From Chloroflexota bacterium (GTDB lineage: Bacteria > Chloroflexota > Anaerolineae > JAAEKA01): 64,000 bases of DNA. The notes beneath the pieces are model-generated. The model did not search any database, was not told the DNA's origin, and saw nothing but the letters and a program-made list of their open reading frames with translations. Numbering within the stretch: the stretch's first letter is position 1; every line of letters starts with the position of its first letter. The stretch covers positions 1 to 64,000 of the forward strand of contig JAYELL010000071.1 of NCBI GenBank assembly GCA_034717495.1, read 5' to 3'. The position numbers were made by a program, and so were the translations under genes. Shown here in pieces: positions 39,952 through 47,417 of the stretch.

Positions 39952-41118
39952 GTGCCCGCAATGTCATTGTCAAAAGCAACAGAGTTCCAGAACATCCTCA
40001 TCCTGGGCGGTTACGGCAACACGGGATGGCCTATCGCCGAACTGCTCTTGCAGGAAACAGATTACCGGGTGGTGGTGGCTGGGCGGAACCAGGAGAAGGC
40101 CGAGATTGCGGCCGCTGCACTCAACAGCCGTTTCGGCGGTGACCGGGCGGCGACCGCTGTTGTCGACGCTGCCAATGCAGAGAGCCTGCGCCAGGCCATG
40201 ACCGACGTTGGTCTGGTGGTCGTGGCCTCCAGCACGGCCGAATACGTGGAGAACGTCGCCACGGCCGCGCTGATCGCGGGCATCGACTATTGCGACGTGC
40301 AGTATGCCACCGCGAAACTGGGTGTCTTGCAGGGGATGGCGGAACGAATCCAGGCGGAAGGCCGTTGTTTTATCACCGACGGCGGATTCCATCCCGGCCT
40401 GCCGGCGGCGCTGGTGCGCTACATCGCCCCCCGTTTCGACCAGCTCGACAGCGCCAGGGTGGGCAGTGTCATCAAGATCGACTGGAGCGGCCTGGAGTTC
40501 AGCCCTGCTACCATGAAGGAGATGTTGACGGAATTTCTGGACTTCGAACTGCTGGAGTTCAAGGAAGGTGAGTGGCGAAAGGCCAGTTGGTGGTCCATGT
40601 GGAAACCGCTGACCATGGACTTCGGCCCCCCCTTCGACCGGCAATACTGCGTGCCCATGTTCCTGGAGGAAATGCGTTCGCTGCCGGAACGCTACCCATC
40701 CCTGCACGAAACCGGTTTTTTTGTCGGCGGCTTTAACTGGTTTGTCGACTGGATCGTCATGCCGGTGGGGCTGCCCTTGCTCAAGCTGTCGCCCGATCGG
40801 ATGGCGCGGCCGGTGGGCAACGTGATGGAATGGGGGCTGCGACGCTTCTCAAGACCGCCATACGGGACACTTCTGAAACTGGAAGCCGAGGGACTGAGTG
40901 CGGGCAAACGACAACGCATCGACCTCACTCTCTCCCATCCCGACGGTTATCTGTTCACCGCCATCCCGATGGTGGCCTGCCTGCTGCAATACCTGGATCG
41001 ATCAGCCAGACGCCCGGGGCTGTGGCTGCAGGCACACATCGTCGAACCGGAACGGATGATGGCCGACATGGAGCGGTTAGGTATCGCCGTGCAGATGGAG
41101 CGTAGAGTGGCTGTTTGA
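39952..41118 (+). CDS. Saccharopine dehydrogenase-like NAD(P)-binding protein
   Basis: The 388-residue protein has an N-terminal Rossmann fold (ILILGGYGNTGWPIAELLLQ; VVVAGRNQEKAEIAA) and a C-terminal domain as in trans-acting saccharopine dehydrogenase-like enoyl reductases. CDVQYATAKLGVLQGMAERI follows the first domain. The start is GTG 39952 with AAGGA in place, or ATG 39961. The C-terminus ends MERRVAV: its last three codons and stop come from the CTGTTTGA end of the MITE-like sequence at 41111, so the original tail was probably replaced. Substrate unknown; it may be a lipid-related reductase. Confidence 0.78.
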   Translation: MPAMSLSKATEFQNILILGGYGNTGWPIAELLLQETDYRVVVAGRNQEKAEIAAAALNSRFGGDRAATAVVDAANAESLRQAMTDVGLVVVASSTAEYVENVATAALIAGIDYCDVQYATAKLGVLQGMAERIQAEGRCFITDGGFHPGLPAALVRYIAPRFDQLDSARVGSVIKIDWSGLEFSPATMKEMLTEFLDFELLEFKEGEWRKASWWSMWKPLTMDFGPPFDRQYCVPMFLEEMRSLPERYPSLHETGFFVGGFNWFVDWIVMPVGLPLLKLSPDRMARPVGNVMEWGLRRFSRPPYGTLLKLEAEGLSAGKRQRIDLTLSHPDGYLFTAIPMVACLLQYLDRSARRPGLWLQAHIVEPERMMADMERLGIAVQMERRVAV

Positions 41119-41145
41119 AAAAGTGGTGAAAGTTTCCCCAGGCCG
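41111..41145. repeat. Solitary left end of the MITE-like element
   Basis: CTGTTTGAAAAAGTGG and the following AAAGTTTCCCCAGGCCGC match the left end of the element at 38117 (about 28 of 35 positions). The right inverted repeat is not found within 250 bases. The TGA of CTGTTTGA is the stop codon of the upstream gene. Confidence 0.65.
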
Positions 41146-41361
41146 CCGTTGTGCCGGCTGGTCCCATTGCCCGTTCCGGAATTGTACTGTATAATTGAGT
41201 GCAGGCTCCCTCCGTCCCGTGACTTTCTTGAATCCATGAGCCTGAAAAGATTATCTATTGGAAATGGCGAGATGGGGCGCTGGGAAATCCTGCTTTTCCG
41301 TTTTGGTGCGAATGCACCGTCATCAACCATATTCTCTCATCGTCATATTGGAGGCAAAATC

Positions 41362-41979
41362 ATGACCGACAACAGATCCTGGTGGCTGCACCTGATCGAG
41401 GCCATCGTAGCCCTGGTCCTCGGACTGTACATACTGATCTCTCCAATCGGCGCCAGCACAAATCTCGGACTGGCCCTGGCCCTCTTCCTGACCGTTGCCG
41501 GCCTTGTGCAAACCATCAGTGGCCTCTGGCACAGCGGTAGGTCCGGCACCAAAACCGACATGGTTCGTGGCTTGATCGGCCTGATCGGTGGCGGCGTTCT
41601 GCTGCTCCTGTATTTTATGGGTTGGATAGGTCTTACGTCGGGCTACACCATCCTGGCCATCGTGCTGATTCTCTTCGGTGCCGTGGGCCTGTACGAACAA
41701 TTCTTTGACCGCGGCAGCAAACGACTCAGCTGGATGGCGGTGATCGTCAATGGCCTGCTGCTCCTGCTGGGTGTCCTGGTGTTTGTCTTCCGGACTCAGG
41801 AGGCCGACATGGCCCAGTGGGCCGGGATCATCCTGGTTGTCATCGGCCTGGGCATGGGTGCCTATGCGCTTTTCGTGGAGCGGAATGCCGAATCTGAGCC
41901 GGAGCCGGAAAAGGTCACAGTTCAACCCGAGAAACCGCTGATCGAACCGGAGGAGCCGCCGCCGAGCACGGAAGTCTAG
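41362..41979 (+). CDS. DUF308/HdeD-like membrane protein
   Basis: The 205-residue protein has six hydrophobic helices arranged as a duplicated three-helix unit (LIEAIVALVLGLYILISPIG; LGLALALFLTVAGLVQTIS; GLIGLIGGGVLLLLYFMGWI; TILAIVLILFGAVGLYEQFF; MAVIVNGLLLLLGVLVFVFR; GIILVVIGLGMGAYALFVE) and a cytoplasmic tail rich in Glu and Pro. This is the HdeD/DUF308 pattern, linked in enterics to acid stress but otherwise unknown. Start ATG 41362 has GGAGG 8 bases upstream; the longer frame from 41149 includes the element end and is not supported. Confidence 0.8.
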   Translation: MTDNRSWWLHLIEAIVALVLGLYILISPIGASTNLGLALALFLTVAGLVQTISGLWHSGRSGTKTDMVRGLIGLIGGGVLLLLYFMGWIGLTSGYTILAIVLILFGAVGLYEQFFDRGSKRLSWMAVIVNGLLLLLGVLVFVFRTQEADMAQWAGIILVVIGLGMGAYALFVERNAESEPEPEKVTVQPEKPLIEPEEPPPSTEV

Positions 41980-41997
41980 TAGTTTGCCACTCCTGTT

Positions 41998-42031
41998 CAG
42001 CACGTCGTGGCCAACGAGCCACGGCGTGCTG
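41998..42031 (+). terminator. Stable hairpin downstream of the DUF308 gene
   Basis: CAGCACGTCGTGGC (41998-42011) pairs with GCCACGGCGTGCTG (42018-42031) over 14 positions with one U-G pair; loop CAACGA. No T tract follows (AATGCTTTC), so termination is possible but weak. Confidence 0.55.
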
Positions 42032-42284
42032 AATGCTTTCTATCACCCCTCAGCTTAGTCCCCCGCAGGCCCTCTCTGCGCATCAGGCTCCGACTTTCGT
42101 ACAGCGATCCCAGATTTCGCCAGCATCATATCACGTGTCTCCACGAGGAATCGTCTGCGAGGACATAAGTCATTCCGAATCCAGGTGAAGGAATGGCGAA
42201 TGGATCCCTTTTTCTGACGCGGAGTTCCCATCCTCAGATGCGAACCTGCACACAAGAGTCGTCCTCTCGAAAGCGAATGAATAA

Positions 42285-42319
42285 GCCCGCAGGCCGACCA
42301 GGCTTGCGGGCTCTTTTTA
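42285..42319 (+). terminator. Rho-independent terminator
   Basis: AGCCCGCA (42285-42292) pairs with TGCGGGCT (42306-42313), with GGCC/GGC inner pairing, and CTTTTTA follows on the plus strand. It also lies just past the stop of the minus-strand aldo/keto reductase, where the opposite strand lacks a T run. Confidence 0.75.
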
Positions 42320-42334
42320 TCTCCGGCGGAGAAT

Positions 42335-43333
42335 TTACCAGGCGTAGGCCATAGGCGCTTCGCCGCCAGGGCCCGGGAAAATCTCATCCAGCTGTTTCAG
42401 CACATCCTCATCCAGGGTGATTTCAGTAGCGTGTACCGCACTTTCGAGCTGTTCGATGGTCCGCGGACCGATGATCGGAGCGGTAACCACTGGATTGTGC
42501 AGCAGCCATGCCAGGGCAACCGCCGCCGGAGGCTCACCCATTTCCCGACAGAGTCCCTCGTAGCGTTCAAGCTTCTCCCGATTCTCCTCAACCCTCTTCT
42601 CAAACTCCTCACCGGTGCGCCGGCCAGTCTCCAGCTTTTCAAGAGCACCGCCCAACAGCCCGCCGGCCAGGGGACTCCAGGGGATCAGTCCCAGACCGTA
42701 GTGCCTGCATGCCGGTATGACCTCCAATTCGATCATCCGGTTGTCCAGGTGATAGATGCTCTGCTCGCTGACCAGGCCCATCATGCCCCGCTTCGATGCC
42801 TCCTGGCAGGCAGTGGCGATGTCCCAGCCGGCGAAATTACTGGAACCCACATAGACCACCTTGCCCTGCTTGACCAGCGCATCAAAGGCCTGCCAGGTCT
42901 CATCCCAGGGGCAATCGAGGTCGATATGGTGCATCTGGTACAGATCAATCCAGTCGGTCTGCAGACGTCCGAGGCTTCCCTCGCAGTGTTTTTTGATCTT
43001 CATGGCGGAGAGACTCTGGCCGTCCGCGTTTGGTTCTGACAGATTGGCCTTGCGGGTCACAGGATTGTAAACCTTGGTGGCAAGGACCACCGCATCGCGC
43101 CTGCCCCCACCCTGCGCAAACCATCGACCAATGATCTCCTCGGTTGAACCATGTTCCACAGCCCATCCGTAGACGTCGGCTGTATCGAAAAAATTGATAC
43201 CCAGCTCGAGCGCCCGGTCCATGATGGCAAAGCTCTCTTCTTCTGTGCTGTGCCAACCGAAGTTCATGGTTCCCAGGCAGAGATTGCTGACCAGAACCCC
43301 GTGCTTTCCCAAGCGTTTGTGTTCAACTGGCAT
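42335..43333 (-). CDS. Aldo/keto reductase
   Basis: The 332-residue protein is a normal AKR barrel with the catalytic tetrad: Asp and Tyr in FFDTADVYGW, Lys in VVLATKVYNPV and His in LYQMHHID. NADPH-site sequences VGSSNFAGWD and PWSPLAGGLLGG are present. It reduces aldehydes, ketones or sugars with NADPH. Family subgroup resembles YajO/voltage-gated potassium channel beta-like reductases. A terminator lies past its stop. It is a lone gene; the next gene upstream on the strand is the SDR, 97 bases away. Confidence 0.92.
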   Translation of the reverse strand: MPVEHKRLGKHGVLVSNLCLGTMNFGWHSTEEESFAIMDRALELGINFFDTADVYGWAVEHGSTEEIIGRWFAQGGGRRDAVVLATKVYNPVTRKANLSEPNADGQSLSAMKIKKHCEGSLGRLQTDWIDLYQMHHIDLDCPWDETWQAFDALVKQGKVVYVGSSNFAGWDIATACQEASKRGMMGLVSEQSIYHLDNRMIELEVIPACRHYGLGLIPWSPLAGGLLGGALEKLETGRRTGEEFEKRVEENREKLERYEGLCREMGEPPAAVALAWLLHNPVVTAPIIGPRTIEQLESAVHATEITLDEDVLKQLDEIFPGPGGEAPMAYAW

Positions 43334-43429
43334 AATCTTGTTCCTTTCGTGTTATTGGATCTTGTTTTGACAACCGAGGTCTTTCCGTCCCGTGTCGTCG
43401 ATCAGAATGAAGTCGTCGTGTGGTTTCTC

Positions 43430-44224
43430 TTACACACCTCCTGAGTCTCCTGCGGCAATGCGAGGGATACTGCGTCCCCCATCCAGCACGAAAGTATGGC
43501 CGGTAGCCATGGCGAAGGCAGGGGCACAAAGCAGACACACCATCTCAGCAATCTCGGAGCGCGTCACCAACCGGTTCATAGGTGTGGCGGCTATCGACCG
43601 TTGTACAAGTTCATCTGATGACATATCCTCGTTGTCGCCGATCAGATCGGGCGCCAGCGCAAAGACCTGGACCTCCGGTGCGAGTTCCAGAGCCATGGCT
43701 TCTGTCAGGTATTGAATTCCCGCCTTGGCAAGGCCATAGACGGAATGGCTACGATGGTAAAGGTCGGTAGCTGCGATATTGATGATCTGACCGCCCCCCT
43801 GTTCCTTCATACTGCAGCCAACCAGTCGGGACAGCATGAACGTTGCCCGGACATTGCCCGCCAAAACTCGGTCAAAATCATTCAACGACAGTTCGAGAAA
43901 GGGCCTATCCGCATAAGGGCCGACGTTGTTGACGAGGATGTCGGCGCGGCCCATCTGCTGTCGGGTTTCAACCACCAGGTGTTTTGCCTCTTCCGGGCAC
44001 GTGACATCTGCCTGAATCGGCAGAGCCCGCACCCCCATCGCCTCCAATTCAGCGCACAAGGTGCTGGCCGCCTCGTGGGACCGGTGGTAGTTGACGATTA
44101 CATCAGCACCATAGGTGGCCATCCGGCGCGCGATGGCCGCCCCCAATGCGCGAGATGCTCCCGTTATCAGACAGACCCTTCCCCTGAGCGCATCTTCTTG
44201 CAAAACCTGAGACGTCGAGTTCAT
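43430..44224 (-). CDS. Short-chain dehydrogenase/reductase
   Basis: The 264-residue protein has TGASRALGAAIARRM (TGxxxGxG), ADVTCPEE, LVNNVGPYADRPFLEL (NNxG) and the YGLAK catalytic Tyr-Lys pair, and ends in the usual GHTFVLDGGRS. The strand before the Tyr reads IINIAATDLYHRSHS, where most family members have Ser at the position after INI; here Ala or Thr stands, so catalysis may use the Thr or be impaired. Start ATG 44224 has GGAGGTG six bases upstream. Substrate unknown. Confidence 0.88.
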   Translation of the reverse strand: MNSTSQVLQEDALRGRVCLITGASRALGAAIARRMATYGADVIVNYHRSHEAASTLCAELEAMGVRALPIQADVTCPEEAKHLVVETRQQMGRADILVNNVGPYADRPFLELSLNDFDRVLAGNVRATFMLSRLVGCSMKEQGGGQIINIAATDLYHRSHSVYGLAKAGIQYLTEAMALELAPEVQVFALAPDLIGDNEDMSSDELVQRSIAATPMNRLVTRSEIAEMVCLLCAPAFAMATGHTFVLDGGRSIPRIAAGDSGGV

Positions 44225-44537
44225 GAGCACCTCCTGCACGGATACTCTGGCGGGTTTTGAGGTCGGTGGCCTGGAAGAGAGTTGAGGCACTGAGATTAGC
44301 TCTGTGTCGCTGTTGCTAGTTTACACCTATCACCCGGGGGAGTCAATCAGAGCAGAGAAAGGGGGAATCGAAACAGGGATCCATCAAACGCTCTTGCAAA
44401 CGTTTCCCCAAACGGTCCTCTAACGGAAATCCGATAGGCTGTGGGTGCAGTCGAGCCAGCCAACGGCGGGTCGAAATCCCAGGCTCAATGCGAGACGAAA
44501 TCGGGACGATTTGAAACACCTTTAAGGAGAAACAACC
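44225..44537. other. Intergenic region before the repeat protein
   Basis: 313 bases without a gene. A small inverted repeat AAATCG/CGATTT lies at 44498-44512, and AAGGAG at the end is the ribosome site of the next gene. No clear promoter boxes. Confidence 0.5.
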
Positions 44538-45158
44538 ATGAAACAGGCACGTTTTTTGCTCACGGTCGTTGCGTTGCTGATGGCCCTGGCGCCAGCAGCG
44601 GTACTTGCTCTTGACAGCGGAAACTACAGCGGCGACGACCTCTACGATCCCGCAGCCACCCCCCCGGAACTGGGACTGGTTGCATCGGTCAACAACTTCA
44701 GCGGCGATGACAGCTACGACCCTGCCACCCAATCGACCAGCCAGCACCGAACCTACGATGATGTCACGTCGGATGCAGTGCAGGAGCTGGCATCCGCTGA
44801 AGATCTGAGATGGCTTGACCGTCCTGTGGACGGCGACCAGGGCTACGATCCTGTATCCAGTGGCGGCATAGCGCTGCGATCCAAACCTCACTACTCATTG
44901 GTACCGCCGGCAACAACCGACCCAGGCTTGATCGCCATGTACGAACTGGCATGGGACGAGAACCTGCGCTGGCTTGACCGCCCGGTTGCCGGCAACTTGA
45001 GTGACGACGACAGCTACGATCCCGCGACCGGGGCCGATAGCGACGCAGCCCCGCTTGACCCAGAGGTCGATGAATTCGGAATTCCCAACTCTCAGAGCGC
45101 CGGCGATGCATCCCACGATCCCGGTGTCGACGAGTTCGGCATTCCCTTTACCCAATAA
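44538..45158 (+). CDS. Secreted Asp-rich repeat protein of unknown function
   Basis: The 206-residue protein has a signal peptide (residues 1-24, LLTVVALLMALAPAAVLA). The mature part repeats a short acidic motif: YSGDDLYDPA (30), FSGDDSYDPA (54), DGDQGYDPV (98), LSDDDSYDPA (153), then AGDASHDPG. LRWLDRPV occurs twice (about 90 and 143), each just before an acidic repeat, and DEFGIP twice at the end. The pattern is [G/S]DD-x-YDP; it could bind calcium or be a recognition tag, but no known family is recognised. AAGGAG lies ten bases before the ATG. A secreted HEXXH protein follows after a structured spacer. Confidence 0.75.
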   Translation: MKQARFLLTVVALLMALAPAAVLALDSGNYSGDDLYDPAATPPELGLVASVNNFSGDDSYDPATQSTSQHRTYDDVTSDAVQELASAEDLRWLDRPVDGDQGYDPVSSGGIALRSKPHYSLVPPATTDPGLIAMYELAWDENLRWLDRPVAGNLSDDDSYDPATGADSDAAPLDPEVDEFGIPNSQSAGDASHDPGVDEFGIPFTQ

Positions 45159-45180
45159 GATACCCGCCGAAATAACCTTT

Positions 45181-45262
45181 CTCCTGGAAAGCTGATTGGC
45201 CAGAAAGGCCGACAGAAAAAAGAACCCATCCGCTGTCGGCTCCGCCGAACAGCTTCCAGGAG
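45181..45262 (+). ncRNA. Nested hairpin element between the two secreted-protein genes
   Basis: Outer arms CTCCTGGAAAGCTG (45181-45194) and CAGCTTCCAGGAG (45250-45262) pair except for one bulged A. An inner stem GCCGACAG (45208-45215) pairs with CTGTCGGC (45233-45240), loop AAAAAAGAACCCATCCG. A GGCC-AGAAA-GGCC hairpin (45198-45210) competes with the inner stem. No terminal T tract. It may be a structured 5' leader of the next gene or an RNA processing site; classification as RNA is inferred. Confidence 0.45.
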
Positions 45263-45317
45263 AAACTCACCAAAACGAATCAAAAACCCCAGTTCCCATG
45301 CAGAAGAAAAAACCATC

Positions 45318-47414
45318 ATGTCTTTTTACAACTTCAGAGAGTTGCGCGAAACTCCAGGAAACTTATCAAACTGTCTTGCGACCAGTTGTGTTTATCGGGT
45401 TACCGTTACCCTGCTGGTTGCCATGCTGCTTTTGCAACCGATTGGTCCGCGGGAAACATCAGCTTCCGGACCCGAAGAGGCACCCCTGCCACCGGAGATT
45501 ATCCAGTCCGATTCCGGCATCGCCATTGCAGCCAGGTCGGGGGCCACAATCGATTTCAGGGTCAACAACGGCAAGCCAATCAAGGGCAACTCCCCAAAAA
45601 AACTCGTACTGCCCTACCTGGTTCTTTATCGTAACGATCAGCTAAGCGCCCCGGCGGAACGAACTCTGTTGGTAACTGTGCAGGATCTTTCGGCGTCGCC
45701 CTTAACGGCAACCATCGTGCTGGAGCTGGAGACTGAACACGCGGACCCTGACGCCAAAAATGATACGCATCGCCCAATCGTCGTGTGGCAGGAATCGCGG
45801 GAGATCGCCAATTCTGATGAGGTTGTTACCTTTGTCCACCGCTTCGACGCGACGACGCCATCGGAATCGTTATCGATCACAACGCCAACGGACTATTATG
45901 GACTGAGAATCTCGTTTTTCGATCACCAGGCGGCCGAACCTTCTGAGATCATCGAAATCGACCACGCATTCTTGCTGGAGAATCAGTGGGTCGCCCAGCT
46001 TCCAAAGGTCCGGGAGGAAACGCCCGGCGCGGCACCTGACGCGCTGATTATCAACTTCTGTGACATGTTCCCATTTCAAAAGGACAATTGGCAGCCGGCT
46101 GGCCGGCTGCTTCGGCAGGATGTCCCCAGGTACGTGGCAACTGAACTCGTCCCTGCCATGATCGAGGCCGTCCGCCTGCAGAGCAACGATTGGGGCTTCA
46201 CCTGGCACGAAGCCTGGACCAGCTGGCGTTCCGGGCCTGACCGTGAAAATCTGAGCGTAGCCCTTTCCGATGGCGAGACCTGGTTCCATGGCGTGGCTCC
46301 GGCCCGGGCCAACTCAACCATTTCCATACGCGTCACGGGAGGGTCGAACACATCCTACGACACACTGACCGACGGAATCGTGGCTGCGTTTCATCATGAA
46401 CTGTTCCACAGCTTGCAGCGCAGCCTCCACCAGGCTCTGGGCGGCAACGGTGACATCAATGGTCTTGAGGATGCCTGGGATTTTTTTATCGAGGGAACGG
46501 CCGTGATGGTAACCTCGGTGGCCCAGCCAGAGATTGAATTCAGCCGGTCATTTGGCTATCGGGCCTATGCCGCCCGCGCCAATGCTTTCCTGGGTGGAAT
46601 CGGTTCGTCGGACAGCAGATTGAACACCAGCTACGAAGAACTCAATCCCTATCAGGCCGCGCTTTTCTGGCGCTTCCTCTACGAAAAATGTGGAGGTATG
46701 GCCAATGGCAGGGAAGATCCCGGCGCAGGCATGGCGATCATCAAGAATGCACTGGCAGCTCTGTTCGACGGCGGCACGATAGATATCGCCACATCGGCTG
46801 AACTGGTCACACAGATGAAGAGCGTCATGGATCGGGCGCTGGAGCGCACCCCATCCTGCCCCTTCAGCACCTTCGAGGATAGCCAGCGCCAGTTCTCTAT
46901 CGCCCTCTACACGTTACGACTGGACCGTGGACGATGCCAACAGCCGGGCCGATCGGATGGGTGCGAACTTTACGACCCAAACCATCTTTACAAGCAGCCA
47001 TCGACCAGCAAGTTGGTTTTCACGGGAGAACCATTGGTTTTTGGCCGGGAGAGCCAGCCCATTCCCGCCGGGATTCCGAACAGCTTCGGCATGGATTTTG
47101 TCGAGATCAACCTGGTGCCGGGAATAACTGAACACTCCCTGGCGATTGAGCTATCGGGGGAACAGACAGGCGCTGCGGTATTTGACCTTCAGGTCCTGGA
47201 GATCATCAATACGAGCGGCGATACCAGAGATTTCGCCACAGCACGTGCCGTACAGTCAGCAATCAAAGATGGAGTTCGCCGGCATATCGTCCTGTCACCG
47301 GCTGAAGAGACCACCGGATTGGCCCTTGCCATCACTCGAGTGGACAACTTTGAGCAGCTCGATGCCGCGGGCGTCTATACCCTTTCAGTGGAATTAGTTC
47401 CCGCGGGAGCTTGA
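45318..47414 (+). CDS. Secreted protein with HEXXH metallopeptidase-like motif
   Basis: The 698-residue protein starts MSFYNFREL, with a signal segment about residues 20-45 (VYRVTVTLLVAMLLLQPIG). After a beta-rich N-terminal half, His360-Glu361-Leu-Phe-His364 (FHHELFHSLQR) forms an HEXXH zinc motif, and FFIEGTAV places Glu392 28 residues later, as the third ligand of gluzincin-like peptidases. The C-terminal 170 residues are again beta-rich. No family is recognised with confidence. It follows the secreted repeat protein by 159 bases; the repeat protein is a candidate substrate or partner. It ends three bases before the convergent dnaE2. Confidence 0.7.
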   Translation: MSFYNFRELRETPGNLSNCLATSCVYRVTVTLLVAMLLLQPIGPRETSASGPEEAPLPPEIIQSDSGIAIAARSGATIDFRVNNGKPIKGNSPKKLVLPYLVLYRNDQLSAPAERTLLVTVQDLSASPLTATIVLELETEHADPDAKNDTHRPIVVWQESREIANSDEVVTFVHRFDATTPSESLSITTPTDYYGLRISFFDHQAAEPSEIIEIDHAFLLENQWVAQLPKVREETPGAAPDALIINFCDMFPFQKDNWQPAGRLLRQDVPRYVATELVPAMIEAVRLQSNDWGFTWHEAWTSWRSGPDRENLSVALSDGETWFHGVAPARANSTISIRVTGGSNTSYDTLTDGIVAAFHHELFHSLQRSLHQALGGNGDINGLEDAWDFFIEGTAVMVTSVAQPEIEFSRSFGYRAYAARANAFLGGIGSSDSRLNTSYEELNPYQAALFWRFLYEKCGGMANGREDPGAGMAIIKNALAALFDGGTIDIATSAELVTQMKSVMDRALERTPSCPFSTFEDSQRQFSIALYTLRLDRGRCQQPGRSDGCELYDPNHLYKQPSTSKLVFTGEPLVFGRESQPIPAGIPNSFGMDFVEINLVPGITEHSLAIELSGEQTGAAVFDLQVLEIINTSGDTRDFATARAVQSAIKDGVRRHIVLSPAEETTGLALAITRVDNFEQLDAAGVYTLSVELVPAGA

Positions 47415-47417
47415 TCG

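Larger units (their letters stand above)
41980..42334. other. Intergenic region with two hairpins
   Basis: 355 bases between convergent genes. It holds a hairpin at 41998-42031 and a terminator at 42285-42319. The 42060-42280 stretch has no recognised gene or motif. Confidence 0.6.

Noticed and set aside
41149-41361. N-terminal extension of the DUF308 protein
   Set aside because: It runs through the MITE-like end and lacks similarity; ATG 41362 has a strong ribosome site.
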